64,000 nt of DNA from Psychroserpens mesophilus (GCF_000826645.1 NZ_JXJP01000020.1:248001-312000); one strand, 5' to 3'; positions 1 to 8,911 are shown, counted from the first letter of the stretch. Notes: generated from the letters alone by a model not told the origin. Translations and numbers: made by a program.

Positions 1-387
1 GAAAAGTCCGTCAATACCATTATCAAAATCGTGATTTCCAATAGTTGCGACATCATACTTCAGCATGCTCATAAGTTTAAATTCTAACTCTCCTCCATAA
101 TAATTAAAGTATGGTGTGCCTTGAAAGATATCACCTGCATCTAGTAATAAGGTGTTAGGATTTTCTTTTCTGATAGATTCGATTAAACTTGCTCTTCTTG
201 CCACGCCACCTTTATTTGGATTACGACCATCTTCAGGACCAAATGGATCAATGTGACTATGCACATCATTGGTATGAAGTACAGTAATCTTTTTTTGTGA
301 CGATTTAAATGAAGATAATCCAATACCTCCAAGTCCGATTAAAGCTGAAGCTGCAGCTGTTTGTTGAATAAAGTCTCTTCGTTTCAT
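1..387 (-). CDS. Metallophosphatase (5'-nucleotidase N-terminal half), truncated by window edge
   Basis: The first 129 codons of a calcineurin-like phosphoesterase of the UshA/5'-nucleotidase type; the gene continues beyond base 1. It opens with KRRDFIQ followed by a short hydrophobic alanine/glycine-rich stretch, which fits a twin-arginine (Tat) export signal. The metal-binding motifs are clear: LHTNDVHSH (Asp and His ligands), LLDAGDIFQGTP, and IGNHDFDNG. In this family the motifs bind two divalent metals that hydrolyse nucleotide phosphates or cyclic phosphodiesters in the periplasm. The usual C-terminal substrate-binding domain is encoded by the separate gene immediately upstream (4 bases away), so the two products probably act together. 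The substrate is not shown by the sequence. Confidence 0.9.
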   Translation of the reverse strand, partial: MKRRDFIQQTAAASALIGLGGIGLSSFKSSQKKITVLHTNDVHSHIDPFGPEDGRNPNKGGVARRASLIESIRKENPNTLLLDAGDIFQGTPYFNYYGGELEFKLMSMLKYDVATIGNHDFDNGIDGLF

Positions 388-391
388 TAGG

Positions 392-1147
392 CTATTGTTT
401 TGTCTGATAAAATCGGTCGTCAATTACTGGTGCTATCGTGTCTTTTTTAGTAAAATAATCGATTAGAACATTTCTAATCTTATAATTTAGAACATAAAGG
501 CTATCGTTGGGCTTAAAAAAGGTCATTCGGTCGCCACCACTGTACAAATAATCATTTGTAGCAACATTGTAAGTTAAATTTGCTTCAATAGGTTTGCCAT
601 TAACTAAAGCTGATTTTAGTTGAAGTTCCTCATCTATAACAATTTGTAAACCATGAACTGGATGCGCTCGTTGTTCTCTCACCAGATAATCTACAAGTTC
701 ATTTACCTTAGAGCCTTTCATTTTAACAACAACAACTGAATTTTCAAATGGCATCACATTGTAAGCTGTTCTTGTTGTAATGTTTCCTTTAGAAATTATA
801 GCGCGAATTCCACCATGATTGAGCAGAACAAAATCGATATCTTGACCAGTTCTCGATTTAAATACAGGATTAGATTCTTCATAAACTGCATCAGCCATCA
901 TATTACCAATGGCAGTATTTAAATAACCATCTGCTTTTGAGTACGTATTTTTGGCATAAGAGATAACGCTATCAAGGCTTTTATTAATCTGTATCCTGTA
1001 AGGTTTAATGTAATCTTCAATAGATGGTTTGGTTTCAAGACTATCAGTTATTGCTATTTGCCGACCTTCAATTTTGTAAAGGTATTTCGACTTGCATGAC
1101 GTTAATAGAATGAAGGTTAAGCATGTTAAAAGAAAGATGTTTTTCAT
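392..1147 (-). CDS. 5'-nucleotidase C-terminal domain lipoprotein
   Basis: About 251 residues. I start at the ATG at 1147 rather than an in-frame ATG five codons upstream, because MKNIFLLTCLTFILLTSC is a clean lipoprotein signal with a lipobox cysteine. The body matches the 5'-nucleotidase C-terminal (substrate-binding) domain: ADGYLNTAIGNMMADA near the start, FVLLNHGGIRA, a PFENSVVVVKMKG segment, and SGGDRMTFF near the end. No metallophosphatase domain is present in this gene; it lies in the next gene downstream. Family knowledge says this domain positions the nucleotide base, so the product is likely a membrane-anchored partner of the Tat-exported catalytic half. The gene order is the reverse of the domain order in a fused UshA. 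Confidence 0.88.
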   Translation of the reverse strand: MKNIFLLTCLTFILLTSCKSKYLYKIEGRQIAITDSLETKPSIEDYIKPYRIQINKSLDSVISYAKNTYSKADGYLNTAIGNMMADAVYEESNPVFKSRTGQDIDFVLLNHGGIRAIISKGNITTRTAYNVMPFENSVVVVKMKGSKVNELVDYLVREQRAHPVHGLQIVIDEELQLKSALVNGKPIEANLTYNVATNDYLYSGGDRMTFFKPNDSLYVLNYKIRNVLIDYFTKKDTIAPVIDDRFYQTKQ

Positions 1148-1193
1148 AGGTGATTTATGCAATCGTTAACAAAACATGCAGCGACTTTTTTAC

Positions 1194-1201
1194 TACATTT
1201 G
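1194..1201 (+). promoter_or_regulatory. Candidate -7 element for the DUF6913-dapA unit
   Basis: TACATTTG matches the Bacteroidota -7 consensus TAnnTTTG and sits 18 bases before the ATG at 1220. I do not see a TTG at the expected -33 distance, so this is a half-match. Confidence 0.4.
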
Positions 1202-1219
1202 TACAAAGCATAAATATAA

Positions 1220-1738
1220 ATGATTTTAAAGGCATTTAAGGCAAATTCTAATCAAAAATATATTAACAAATTGCTAAACGCACGTCAGGTTGCAGTTAGC
1301 AATGCGAAGATGAATTCGGTTGGTGTCATTTTGAATATGAATGAGTTTTCAGATTTTGATGCATTTAGAACTTATTTTAAAGAACTAGGTCTTTTACCAT
1401 CAAAGACGAAAATAATTGCTTTTGTCGATGACGCAAAAGATGCAAATCCGCTTTGGGACACCTATTTTAATCCGAAAGATTTTGGTTGGAAAGGGAAAAT
1501 AAACAACATCGATTTACAATCGTTTATTGATACAAAATTTGATGTTTTAATAAGTTATTACACAAAGGAAAGTTTAGAATTAAAACTTATAACAGCAGCA
1601 TCAAAAGCCAATTTTAAAGTTGGTTTAATTCAAGATGATAAACGTGTATTTGATTTAATGATAGACGTTACTACAAAGCAAATTACACTTTTTTTGAGTG
1701 AACTAACTAAATATTTACATGTTTTAAATAAAATATAA
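1220..1738 (+). CDS. DUF6913 family protein
   Basis: A 172-residue soluble protein with no signal peptide. It resembles the DUF6913 family found in Flavobacteriia, whose function is unknown. Visible features are a basic N-terminus, a central KTKIIAFVDDAKDANP segment and a FDVLISYYTK segment resembling an alpha/beta fold. It ends with TAA directly abutting the dapA start codon, so the two genes are almost certainly co-transcribed and probably translationally coupled. That arrangement recurs in flavobacteria, but it does not by itself reveal the function. Confidence 0.8.
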   Translation: MILKAFKANSNQKYINKLLNARQVAVSNAKMNSVGVILNMNEFSDFDAFRTYFKELGLLPSKTKIIAFVDDAKDANPLWDTYFNPKDFGWKGKINNIDLQSFIDTKFDVLISYYTKESLELKLITAASKANFKVGLIQDDKRVFDLMIDVTTKQITLFLSELTKYLHVLNKI

Positions 1739-2617
1739 ATGACAAAATTTCAAGGCACAGGAATCGCTATAATTACACCTTTTAATGATGATTTATCAGT
1801 AGATCATTCAGCTTTAGCCAATTTGGTGAATTTTAATATTGAAAATGGTATAGATTACATTGTGATATCAGGCACTACAGGAGAGAGTGTTACCATCACT
1901 AAAAGTGAAAAGAAAGCTATTATTGATACTATAGTAAAAGCAAATAATAGCAGAGTTCCTTTAGTATTAGGCATTGGAGGTAATAACACAGCTGAGGTTA
2001 TTGATGAAATTCGAACGACAGATTTAACAGAAATAGATGCTATTTTATCAGTTTCTCCGTATTACAGTAAACCAACACAAGAAGGCATTTATCAACATTT
2101 TAAGGCTATTTCTAAGGCGTGTCCAGTGGATGTTATTTTGTACAATGTTCCTGGTCGAACATCGTCAAATATGACACCAGAAACGACCTTGAGACTAGCT
2201 AAAGATTTTAGTAATATTATTGCGGTTAAGGAAGCTGGAAATAATGTACATCAGTATTTAAAGTTATTGAGAGATAAGCCTGAAGATTTTTTGATTATTT
2301 CTGGAGATGATGATTTGGTATTAGGCGTTGTTCTCGCTGGTGGAGCAGGAGTGATTTCAGTTATCGGACAAGCATTACCGAAGCAATTTTCTAAAATGAT
2401 TCGTTTGGGACTAGAAGGAAAGGCAAAAGAAGCTTATGATATTCACTTTCAGTTAATGGACATGACGAGCTTGATTTTCTCAGAAAATAATCCTGCCGGA
2501 ATTAAAGCTGTTTTAGAAAGTCTTAATTTAGCTAAGCCAAATGTGAGATTGCCTTTAGTTCAAGCCTCAGATTCATTGAAAAAAGCTATAAAAGACGCAC
2601 TTCAGACACTCAATTGA
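1739..2617 (+). CDS. dapA: 4-hydroxy-tetrahydrodipicolinate synthase
   Basis: 292 residues, full length for the family. It condenses pyruvate with aspartate semialdehyde, the first committed step to diaminopimelate (peptidoglycan) and lysine. Visible signatures: SGTTGES (residues 44-50), Y135 in LYNVPGR, the Schiff-base lysine K164 in AVKEAGNN, and SGDDD downstream. The start is fixed because the ATG follows the stop codon of the DUF6913 gene with no gap. No other lysine-pathway gene is in the window. Confidence 0.97.
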   Translation: MTKFQGTGIAIITPFNDDLSVDHSALANLVNFNIENGIDYIVISGTTGESVTITKSEKKAIIDTIVKANNSRVPLVLGIGGNNTAEVIDEIRTTDLTEIDAILSVSPYYSKPTQEGIYQHFKAISKACPVDVILYNVPGRTSSNMTPETTLRLAKDFSNIIAVKEAGNNVHQYLKLLRDKPEDFLIISGDDDLVLGVVLAGGAGVISVIGQALPKQFSKMIRLGLEGKAKEAYDIHFQLMDMTSLIFSENNPAGIKAVLESLNLAKPNVRLPLVQASDSLKKAIKDALQTLN

Positions 2618-2715
2618 TTTTTAAAAAGTTAAATTATACTTAAACATACTGAGGCTCTCTTTTCAAGGTTTATTTTAGCACTAAATAATAGTTTTTATTA
2701 TACGTTATAAATACG

Positions 2716-2723
2716 TACTTTTG
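2716..2723 (+). promoter_or_regulatory. Candidate -7 element for bamD
   Basis: TACTTTTG matches TAnnTTTG and lies 17 bases before the bamD ATG. It falls in the 123-base gap after dapA, so bamD-rpoZ-coaBC probably has its own promoter. No perfect -33 TTG is seen. Confidence 0.45.
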
Positions 2724-2740
2724 CAACCTGTTTTTTATTT

Positions 2741-3556
2741 ATGAAGAAAATTGTTTACATCCTTTTATTAGTTATCACAGTATCCTCTTGTAGTGAGTAC
2801 CAAAAAGCCTTGAAATCTGAAGACGTAAAGACGAAATTAGATTTGGCTACCAAACTATTTGAAGAAGGTAAATACTCTAAAGCGAACAAGTTATTTACGC
2901 AGGTAATTCCTAAATATAGAGGTAAGCCACAGGCAGAACGACTTATGTTTATGAGTGCGATGAGCTCTTATCAAATGAAAGATTATTATGTGGCAGGCTA
3001 TCATTTTGAGCGTTTTGAAAATAGTTATCCTAAAAGTGATAAAGCTGAAGAAGCTGCATTTTTATCGGCCAAAAGTTATTATGAATTATCTCCTGTATAT
3101 TCAAAAGAACAGAAAGAAACCGTTGAAGCACTTGAGAAATTACAGTTATTTATCAATAAATATCCAAATTCTGAATTTCTTGCTGAAGCCAATATCCTGA
3201 TAAAAGAATTAGATTTTAAATTAGAACGAAAAGCATTTGAAATAGCAAGGCAATATAACAAGATTGCATATTTTGAATCATCTGATTACGAAGCAGCTAT
3301 CAAAGCTTTTGATAATTTTTTAGTAGATTATCCAGGAACTAGCTTTAGAGAAGAAGCGATGTTTTATCGTTTAGATTCAGCTTACAGACTAGCGATCAAC
3401 AGTGTTAGAAGTAAAAAGGAAGAACGTTTAAATATAGCTAAGGGCTTTTATAATACGTTTAAAAAATATTATCCAAATTCAGAACGTACTGAAGAAGTGA
3501 CCAAAATGAACGAGGAAATGGAAACACAATTAGAACAATTCAATACCAAAAGTTAA
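2741..3556 (+). CDS. bamD: Outer membrane protein assembly factor BamD (YfiO-like lipoprotein)
   Basis: 271 residues. The signal MKKIVYILLLVITVSSC carries a lipobox cysteine, placing the protein in the outer membrane facing the periplasm. The rest is tetratricopeptide-like helical repeats typical of BamD: FEEGKYSKANKLF, YYVAGYHFERFENSYP, an AAIKAFDNFLVDYPG repeat, and KKYYPNSE near the C-terminus. BamD is the essential lipoprotein partner of BamA in folding beta-barrel proteins. It is followed 11 bases later by rpoZ, in the order commonly seen in flavobacteria. Confidence 0.93.
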   Translation: MKKIVYILLLVITVSSCSEYQKALKSEDVKTKLDLATKLFEEGKYSKANKLFTQVIPKYRGKPQAERLMFMSAMSSYQMKDYYVAGYHFERFENSYPKSDKAEEAAFLSAKSYYELSPVYSKEQKETVEALEKLQLFINKYPNSEFLAEANILIKELDFKLERKAFEIARQYNKIAYFESSDYEAAIKAFDNFLVDYPGTSFREEAMFYRLDSAYRLAINSVRSKKEERLNIAKGFYNTFKKYYPNSERTEEVTKMNEEMETQLEQFNTKS

Positions 3557-3567
3557 TCATATACATT

Positions 3568-3900
3568 ATGACAGATTTAAAGAAAACCAATGCTCCTGTA
3601 ACAACATTAACGTATGATAGAAACGTTATTGATGCTCCTACAGATAATATCTATGAGGCAATTTCTGTAATCTCTAAAAGAGCTGAACAAATCAATACAG
3701 ATATTAGAAGAGAATTAGTAGATAAGTTAGAAGAATTTGCAACTTATAACGATAGTCTTGAAGAAATCTTTGAAAACAAAGAGCAAATTGAAGTCTCTAA
3801 ATTCTACGAAAAATTACCAAAACCACACGCGTTAGCAGTACAGGAATGGCTAGATGATAAAATCTACTACAGAAATACTGACGACGACGTTCAGGAATAA
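3568..3900 (+). CDS. rpoZ: DNA-directed RNA polymerase subunit omega, Bacteroidota type
   Basis: 110 residues. The sequence has the Bacteroidota omega pattern: NIYEAISVISKRAEQIN near the middle, then RRELVDKLEEFATY, and an acidic tail. Omega wraps the beta' subunit and helps RNA polymerase assembly. It lies between bamD (11-base gap) and coaBC (5-base gap); rpoZ next to coaBC is a widespread bacterial arrangement and supports the assignment. The protein is longer and more divergent than E. coli omega, as is normal in this phylum. Confidence 0.88.
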   Translation: MTDLKKTNAPVTTLTYDRNVIDAPTDNIYEAISVISKRAEQINTDIRRELVDKLEEFATYNDSLEEIFENKEQIEVSKFYEKLPKPHALAVQEWLDDKIYYRNTDDDVQE

Positions 3901-3905
3901 TTAGC

Positions 3906-5117
3906 ATGTCTATTTTAAGCGGCAAAAACATACTATTAGGCATTACTGCTGGTATTGCTGCTTATAAAACAGCTGGCCTGGTCAGGTTATTTATAAAAGC
4001 AGGTGCTAATGTAAAGGTCGTTATGACACCTGCTTCTAAAGACTTCATTACACCTTTAACACTTTCTACTTTATCTAAAAACCCTGTGCATTCATCGTTT
4101 ACTAACGACGACGATGACAATGCTATGTGGAACAATCACGTTGAGCTTGGGCTTTGGGCAGATCTTTTTATAATTGCTCCTGCTACAGCAAATACCATGT
4201 CTAAAATGGCAAATGGTACATGCGATAATTTATTGTTGGCAACTTATCTGTCTGCCAAATGTCCTGTGTATTTTGCTCCAGCTATGGACTTAGACATGTA
4301 CAAACATTCTTCTACCTTAGAATCTTTTAGGATTTTAAGAGCCTATGGTAATGTTATGATTCCTGCGACTTCTGGCGAATTAGCTAGTGGTTTGGTCGGA
4401 GAAGGTCGAATGGCAGAACCTGAAGATATTGTGGCATTTATTGAAAATGATATTTTAGAGCAATTGCCACTACGTGGAAAAAAAGTGCTTATTACTGCTG
4501 GTCCAACCTACGAAGCTATAGATCCTGTTCGATTTATTGGAAATCATTCCAGTGGAAAAATGGGATATGAAATCGCTAAAGCCGCTGTAAATTTAGGTGC
4601 TGAAGTTGTGCTCATTTCCGGACCAACACATCTAAGTCTTTCACACAATATGATAGAGCTTATTCCTGTCACAAGTGCTTCAGAAATGTATGATGCTACG
4701 CATTTGCATTTTAATTCGGTTGATATTGCAATTCTTTCTGCAGCTGTAGCAGATTATACACCGAAATATGTTTCAAACACAAAAATAAAAAAGGCAACAG
4801 CAACGTTTAGTATTGAGTTAGAGAAAACAAAAGACATCTTAAAATCCTTAGGAGCAATCAAAAAACATCAGTTTTTGGTTGGTTTTGCACTTGAGACAAA
4901 CAATGAACTTGAAAACGCAAAAGGTAAATTACAGGCTAAAAATTTAAACCTTATCGTATTAAATTCTCTCAATGATAAAGGAGCAGGTTTTGGTGGTTCG
5001 ACAAATAAAGTTACTTTTATAACAGATACAGAAGTGGTGATAGAACACCAGTTAAAATCTAAATCAGAAGTTGCTCAAGATCTAATGCAACAAATTATGA
5101 CTCAACAGTATGCGTAA
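3906..5117 (+). CDS. coaBC: Bifunctional phosphopantothenoylcysteine decarboxylase/phosphopantothenate-cysteine ligase
   Basis: 403 residues. It carries out two consecutive steps of coenzyme A synthesis. The N-terminal CoaC flavoprotein half has GITAGIAAYK at the start, the active-site histidine in NNHVELG, and APATANTMSKMANG plus APAMDLDMY for FMN and substrate binding. The C-terminal CoaB half has KVLITAGPTYEAIDPVRFI, NHSSGKMGYEIA, and the KIKK segment. The 3' end overlaps the next gene by 8 bases. Together with coaE at 19289, two parts of the CoA pathway are in this window. Confidence 0.96.
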   Translation: MSILSGKNILLGITAGIAAYKTAGLVRLFIKAGANVKVVMTPASKDFITPLTLSTLSKNPVHSSFTNDDDDNAMWNNHVELGLWADLFIIAPATANTMSKMANGTCDNLLLATYLSAKCPVYFAPAMDLDMYKHSSTLESFRILRAYGNVMIPATSGELASGLVGEGRMAEPEDIVAFIENDILEQLPLRGKKVLITAGPTYEAIDPVRFIGNHSSGKMGYEIAKAAVNLGAEVVLISGPTHLSLSHNMIELIPVTSASEMYDATHLHFNSVDIAILSAAVADYTPKYVSNTKIKKATATFSIELEKTKDILKSLGAIKKHQFLVGFALETNNELENAKGKLQAKNLNLIVLNSLNDKGAGFGGSTNKVTFITDTEVVIEHQLKSKSEVAQDLMQQIMTQQYA

Positions 5118-5997
5118 ACTCATTTTTTTATTAATAGTAATAGTATCAATGCAATCCTATTCACAAGAGCTTAATTGTGAGGTAATTGTGAATGCGCAAC
5201 TTACAGGAAATGAAAATGTACAGGTATTTAAAACACTTGAACGACAGTTAAAGGAATTTATAAATAATACAACTTGGACAGATAAAACCTTCAAGCCTCA
5301 GGAGCGCATCAATTGTAGTATGGTAATTAACGTAACAGATTATAATAACGATAATTTTCAAGCATCAATTCAGGTGCAATCGGCCAGACCAGTTTACGGA
5401 TCGTCTTACAGCACACCTGTTTACAATTACAACGATAAGGATTTTAATTTTCAGTATTTAGAGTTTCAAAATATGGTGTATAATGCCAATCAGTTTGAAT
5501 CTAATCTCATTTCCGTCTTGGCATTTCATGTGTACATGATTTTAGGTATGGATGCTGATACGTTTGCTCCTAAAGGTGGTGATGAATACTACGCTCAGGC
5601 TCAGGTGATTTCAAATTATTCACAGCAAGGTAATTATAGTGGTTGGAAACTTGAAGATGGTAACCAATCACGTTTTATTTTAATCGATAATGTGTTATCT
5701 GATACTTACAAAGAATTTAGAGACGTATTGTATGATTATCATAGAAAAGGACTTGACGAAATGAGCAATGATGCTAAAGAAGGTAAATTATCTGTTGCGA
5801 AAAGCCTTAATGGTTTAAAAGAAATGAACAACAGACGACCAAATTCATATTTGATGCGTGTGTTTTTCGATGCTAAAGCTGAAGAAATTGAAGATATCTT
5901 CAGTGGTGGACCAACAGTTAATATTTCAGATTTAGTGTCAATACTAACAAGAATTGCTCCAATGCATGCTTCAAAATGGCGTAATATTAATTTCTAG
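5110..5997 (+). CDS. DUF4835 family secreted protein (PorD-like, possible T9SS accessory)
   Basis: 295 residues with a short signal peptide ending near QSYSQE. It matches the DUF4835 family of Bacteroidota; I recall this family being named PorD and linked to the type IX secretion system, but I cannot verify that here. Visible features are an early ELNCEVIVNAQLTG segment and a conserved middle with FESNLISVLAFHVYMILG and DTFAPKGGDEYY. Expected location is the periplasm or outer membrane. It overlaps coaBC by 8 bases, so translation is probably coupled. The window encodes several T9SS cargo proteins, which fits but does not prove a secretion role. Confidence 0.75.
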   Translation: MRKLIFLLIVIVSMQSYSQELNCEVIVNAQLTGNENVQVFKTLERQLKEFINNTTWTDKTFKPQERINCSMVINVTDYNNDNFQASIQVQSARPVYGSSYSTPVYNYNDKDFNFQYLEFQNMVYNANQFESNLISVLAFHVYMILGMDADTFAPKGGDEYYAQAQVISNYSQQGNYSGWKLEDGNQSRFILIDNVLSDTYKEFRDVLYDYHRKGLDEMSNDAKEGKLSVAKSLNGLKEMNNRRPNSYLMRVFFDAKAEEIEDIFSGGPTVNISDLVSILTRIAPMHASKWRNINF

Positions 5998-6090
5998 AGT
6001 TTACGTATTTATCCTTATTTTTACTTTAATACTAAGTCTTTACTATAAGACTTAAATTTATATATTCAAGATTGTCATTTAATTCAAAAT

Positions 6091-7743
6091 ATGCTTACCA
6101 ATTTAACAATAAAAAACTACGCGCTCATTGATGAATTACACGTAAGTTTCAAAACCGGACTTACAATTATCACAGGAGAAACAGGAGCAGGAAAGTCCAT
6201 ACTATTAGGTGGATTATCTTTGGTTTTAGGTAAGCGAGCAGATTTGAGTAGTGTAAAAGACAATTCCAAAAAATGTGTTATTGAAGCTACTTTTGATATT
6301 GCTAAATACGATTTAAAGTCTGTTTTTAAAGCAGAAGATCTCGACTACGAATCGCAAACGATTATCAGACGGGAAATTTTGCCTTCAGGAAAGTCAAGAG
6401 CTTTCATTAACGATACGCCTGTTAATTTAGATAGTCTGCAAATTCTGGGAGAACGCTTATTAGATATTCATTCGCAACATCAAACCTTACAACTCACGAA
6501 TGATAATTTTCAGTTTCAGGTCATTGATGCACTAGCTGAAAATGAGATGGCGTTATTAAACTATAGTTCTCAGCTTAGACAGTTTAAGATTTTAAAGATT
6601 GAACTTGAAGCGCTTGAAGAAAAGAAGAATACTGCCTTAAAAGAGTTAGATTACAATACATTTCTGTTAAAAGAACTTGAAGATGCAAAATTGGTGGCTG
6701 GTGAATTGGAGGTTTTAGAATCTGAATACGAAACCCTAAATAATGTTGAAGAGATTAAAGAAAAATTAGCCTTATCTCATAGTTTATTGGTTAATGAAGA
6801 TATAGGAATTATAAGCAGTCTTACCGAATTGAAACATCAGTTTTCTAAGCTTTCAGGTTATTCAAATCAATACCATTCTATTTTCGAACGTATCCAAAGT
6901 AGTTTAATCGAATTGGATGATGTGTTTTCAGAAGTTGAAAATCTTCAGGAACAATTAGAAGCTGACCCAAATCGTTTAGAACAGGTGAATGCAAAACTTC
7001 AGATTATTACTAATTTATTACAAAAGCATACGGTTTCAACGGTTGAAGAATTACTTGAGATTAAAGATGATTTAAGTTCAAAAGTGATCGAAACTGAAAA
7101 TTTAGACACCTTAATTTCAGATCAAGTAAATGCCATTAAATCGCTTGAATCACAACTAATGTCTAAAGCGGAAGTCATTCATAAGAATAGAACTGCCATT
7201 ATTCCAACGCTAACAAGTCAGTTAGAATCGATATTAGCAACGCTAGGGATGCCAAATGCTAAGTTTCAGATTCAGTTGGAGCCTGCTGATACGTTTTTAG
7301 CTAACGGAAGAGATGAATTACAGTTTTTATTTTCAGCAAATAAAGGCGGACAATTTAACGAGCTTAAAAAATCGGCTTCTGGTGGAGAATTATCCAGAAT
7401 AATGCTGGCTATAAAATCTATTTTGTCTAAATACATGCAACTGCCTACGATCATGTTTGATGAAATTGACACTGGTGTTTCTGGTGAGATTTCTAACAAA
7501 ATGGCGACGATCATGCAACAAATGAGTAAAACGATGCAGGTGTTTACAATAACGCATTTGCCACAAATTGCAGCAAAAGGCGATACACATTTTAAAGTCT
7601 TTAAAGAGGATGTAAATAACATCACGCAAACACAACTCAAGCAATTAAGTCCGAACGAACGGATTGTTGAAATTGCACAAATGCTAGGTGGAACAGATAC
7701 ATCATCTTCAGCAATAGCACATGCTAAGGAATTACTCAATTAA
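6091..7743 (+). CDS. recN: DNA repair protein RecN
   Basis: 550 residues, full length. RecN is an SMC-like ATPase that helps double-strand break repair. It begins with LTIKNYALIDEL and has Walker A GETGAGKSILLGG. Long helical, coiled-coil-prone arms run from about residue 160 to 370. The C-terminal half has the signature KSASGGELSRIMLA, Walker B TIMFDEIDTGVSGE, and FTITHLPQIAA. It lies 93 bases after the DUF4835 gene. A short inverted repeat at 6033-6054 occupies that gap but lacks a strong T run. Confidence 0.97.
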   Translation: MLTNLTIKNYALIDELHVSFKTGLTIITGETGAGKSILLGGLSLVLGKRADLSSVKDNSKKCVIEATFDIAKYDLKSVFKAEDLDYESQTIIRREILPSGKSRAFINDTPVNLDSLQILGERLLDIHSQHQTLQLTNDNFQFQVIDALAENEMALLNYSSQLRQFKILKIELEALEEKKNTALKELDYNTFLLKELEDAKLVAGELEVLESEYETLNNVEEIKEKLALSHSLLVNEDIGIISSLTELKHQFSKLSGYSNQYHSIFERIQSSLIELDDVFSEVENLQEQLEADPNRLEQVNAKLQIITNLLQKHTVSTVEELLEIKDDLSSKVIETENLDTLISDQVNAIKSLESQLMSKAEVIHKNRTAIIPTLTSQLESILATLGMPNAKFQIQLEPADTFLANGRDELQFLFSANKGGQFNELKKSASGGELSRIMLAIKSILSKYMQLPTIMFDEIDTGVSGEISNKMATIMQQMSKTMQVFTITHLPQIAAKGDTHFKVFKEDVNNITQTQLKQLSPNERIVEIAQMLGGTDTSSSAIAHAKELLN

Positions 7744-7865
7744 AAACGAAAAGATTAAAGTCTAACATTCAAAGTTTTATTAACTTTGAGGCAAACGATA
7801 AAAAACTAATGTAATTTTTTTCTTTTTAGAAATATCGGAAGAAAAACACATAACTGAACATCATT

Positions 7866-7886
7866 ACAACTAACAACTAACAACTA
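7866..7886 (+). repeat. Three tandem 7-base repeats in the fabI leader
   Basis: Exactly three copies of ACAACTA occupy 7866-7886, ending 12 bases before the fabI start codon. The position, just upstream of the ribosome entry region, means a copy-number change would alter leader length. Confidence 0.8.
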
Positions 7887-7898
7887 AACACTATTAGT

Positions 7899-8711
7899 AT
7901 GTCATACAACTTATTAAAAGGAAAAAGAGGAATCATATTTGGAGCGTTAGATGAAAATTCTATTGCTTGGAAAACTGCTGAACGAGTTCACGAAGAAGGA
8001 GGGACTTTTGTATTAACAAATGCTCCAATTGCAATGCGAATGGGACAAATAAATAAGTTAGCAGAAAAAACCGGTTCTCAAATTATTCCTGCTGATGCAA
8101 CATCTGAAGAAGATTTACAAAACCTTGTAGAGCAATCTATGGAAATCCTTGGTGGTAAAATAGATTTCGTTTTACATTCTATTGGAATGTCGGTAAATGT
8201 TAGAAAAGGAAGACCTTATACAGATCAAAAATACGACTGGACTCAAAAAGGAACAGACGTTTCAGCAATGTCTTTTCATAAGGTGATGCAAACCCTATAC
8301 AAGGCTGATGCCATGAATGAATGGGGAAGTATTGTTGCTTTAACCTATATGGCTGCACAGCGTGTGTTTCCAGATTACAATGATATGGCAGATAATAAAG
8401 CGTATTTAGAAAGCATTGCTCGTAGTTTTGGTTATTTCTTCGGAAGAGATAAAAAGGTTCGTGTCAATACAATTTCACAGTCACCAACGCCAACAACTGC
8501 TGGTCAAGGTGTAAAAGGTTTTGACGGATTCATTTCTTATGCTGAAAAAATGTCGCCATTAGGAAATGCAACAGCTTTAGATTGTGCTAATTATACGATA
8601 ACATTATTTAGTGATTTAACGAAACGAGTGACTTTACAAAACCTCTTTAATGATGGAGGTTTTAGTAACATGGGCGTTAGTGATGCAGTCATGGATAAAT
8701 TTGTTGAATAA
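7899..8711 (+). CDS. fabI: Enoyl-[acyl-carrier-protein] reductase (NADH), FabI type
   Basis: 270 residues. It reduces enoyl-ACP in the last step of each fatty acid elongation cycle. The N-terminal Rossmann region has GKRGIIFGALDENSIAW, the FabI-specific variant of the dinucleotide motif. HSIGMS marks the end of the fourth strand. The catalytic pair is spaced Tyr-x6-Lys in YNDMADNK, which is the FabI pattern rather than the classical SDR Tyr-x3-Lys. A hairpin terminator follows the gene at 8735-8772. A candidate -7 element TAACTTTG lies at 7781-7788 upstream, without a clear -33 partner. Confidence 0.96.
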   Translation: MSYNLLKGKRGIIFGALDENSIAWKTAERVHEEGGTFVLTNAPIAMRMGQINKLAEKTGSQIIPADATSEEDLQNLVEQSMEILGGKIDFVLHSIGMSVNVRKGRPYTDQKYDWTQKGTDVSAMSFHKVMQTLYKADAMNEWGSIVALTYMAAQRVFPDYNDMADNKAYLESIARSFGYFFGRDKKVRVNTISQSPTPTTAGQGVKGFDGFISYAEKMSPLGNATALDCANYTITLFSDLTKRVTLQNLFNDGGFSNMGVSDAVMDKFVE

Positions 8712-8734
8712 AAAGGTATTTTACATAGAAAATC

Positions 8735-8772
8735 AAAGCCATTTATGCATAATAAGTGGTTTTTCTTTTTTT
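8735..8772 (+). terminator. Rho-independent terminator after fabI
   Basis: AAAGCCATTTAT pairs with ATAAGTGGTTTT (two G-U pairs), followed by a run of twelve pyrimidines that is nearly all T. It lies 23 bases after the fabI stop. Confidence 0.7.
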
Positions 8773-8803
8773 AAGGGTTTGTTATCAAAAAAACACTTCA
8801 ACT

Positions 8804-8811
8804 TATTTTTG
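8804..8811 (+). promoter_or_regulatory. Candidate -7 element for the T9SS protein at 8912
   Basis: TATTTTTG matches TAnnTTTG. A TTG lies at 8779-8781, a slightly long 22-base spacing. The predicted leader would be about 95 bases. Confidence 0.4.
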
Positions 8812-8911
8812 TGCTTTTTATCGAATTACATCTGATATAGCATATTACATTCTAAATTATTAATACCTTAACTCTGACTTAAAACTAAATTAACAACTAA
8901 ATTAATTCTTT

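Noticed and set aside
6033-6054. Inverted repeat TAAGTCTT/AAGACTTA before recN, possible terminator
   Set aside because: The stem is only 8 base pairs of A/T-rich sequence and lacks a T run after it. It could be a leader structure, but I cannot support a function.
7272-7739. 155-codon open frame on the minus strand inside recN
   Set aside because: It is a shadow of recN, which has full family motifs. The reverse frame has no recognisable domain and no upstream signals.
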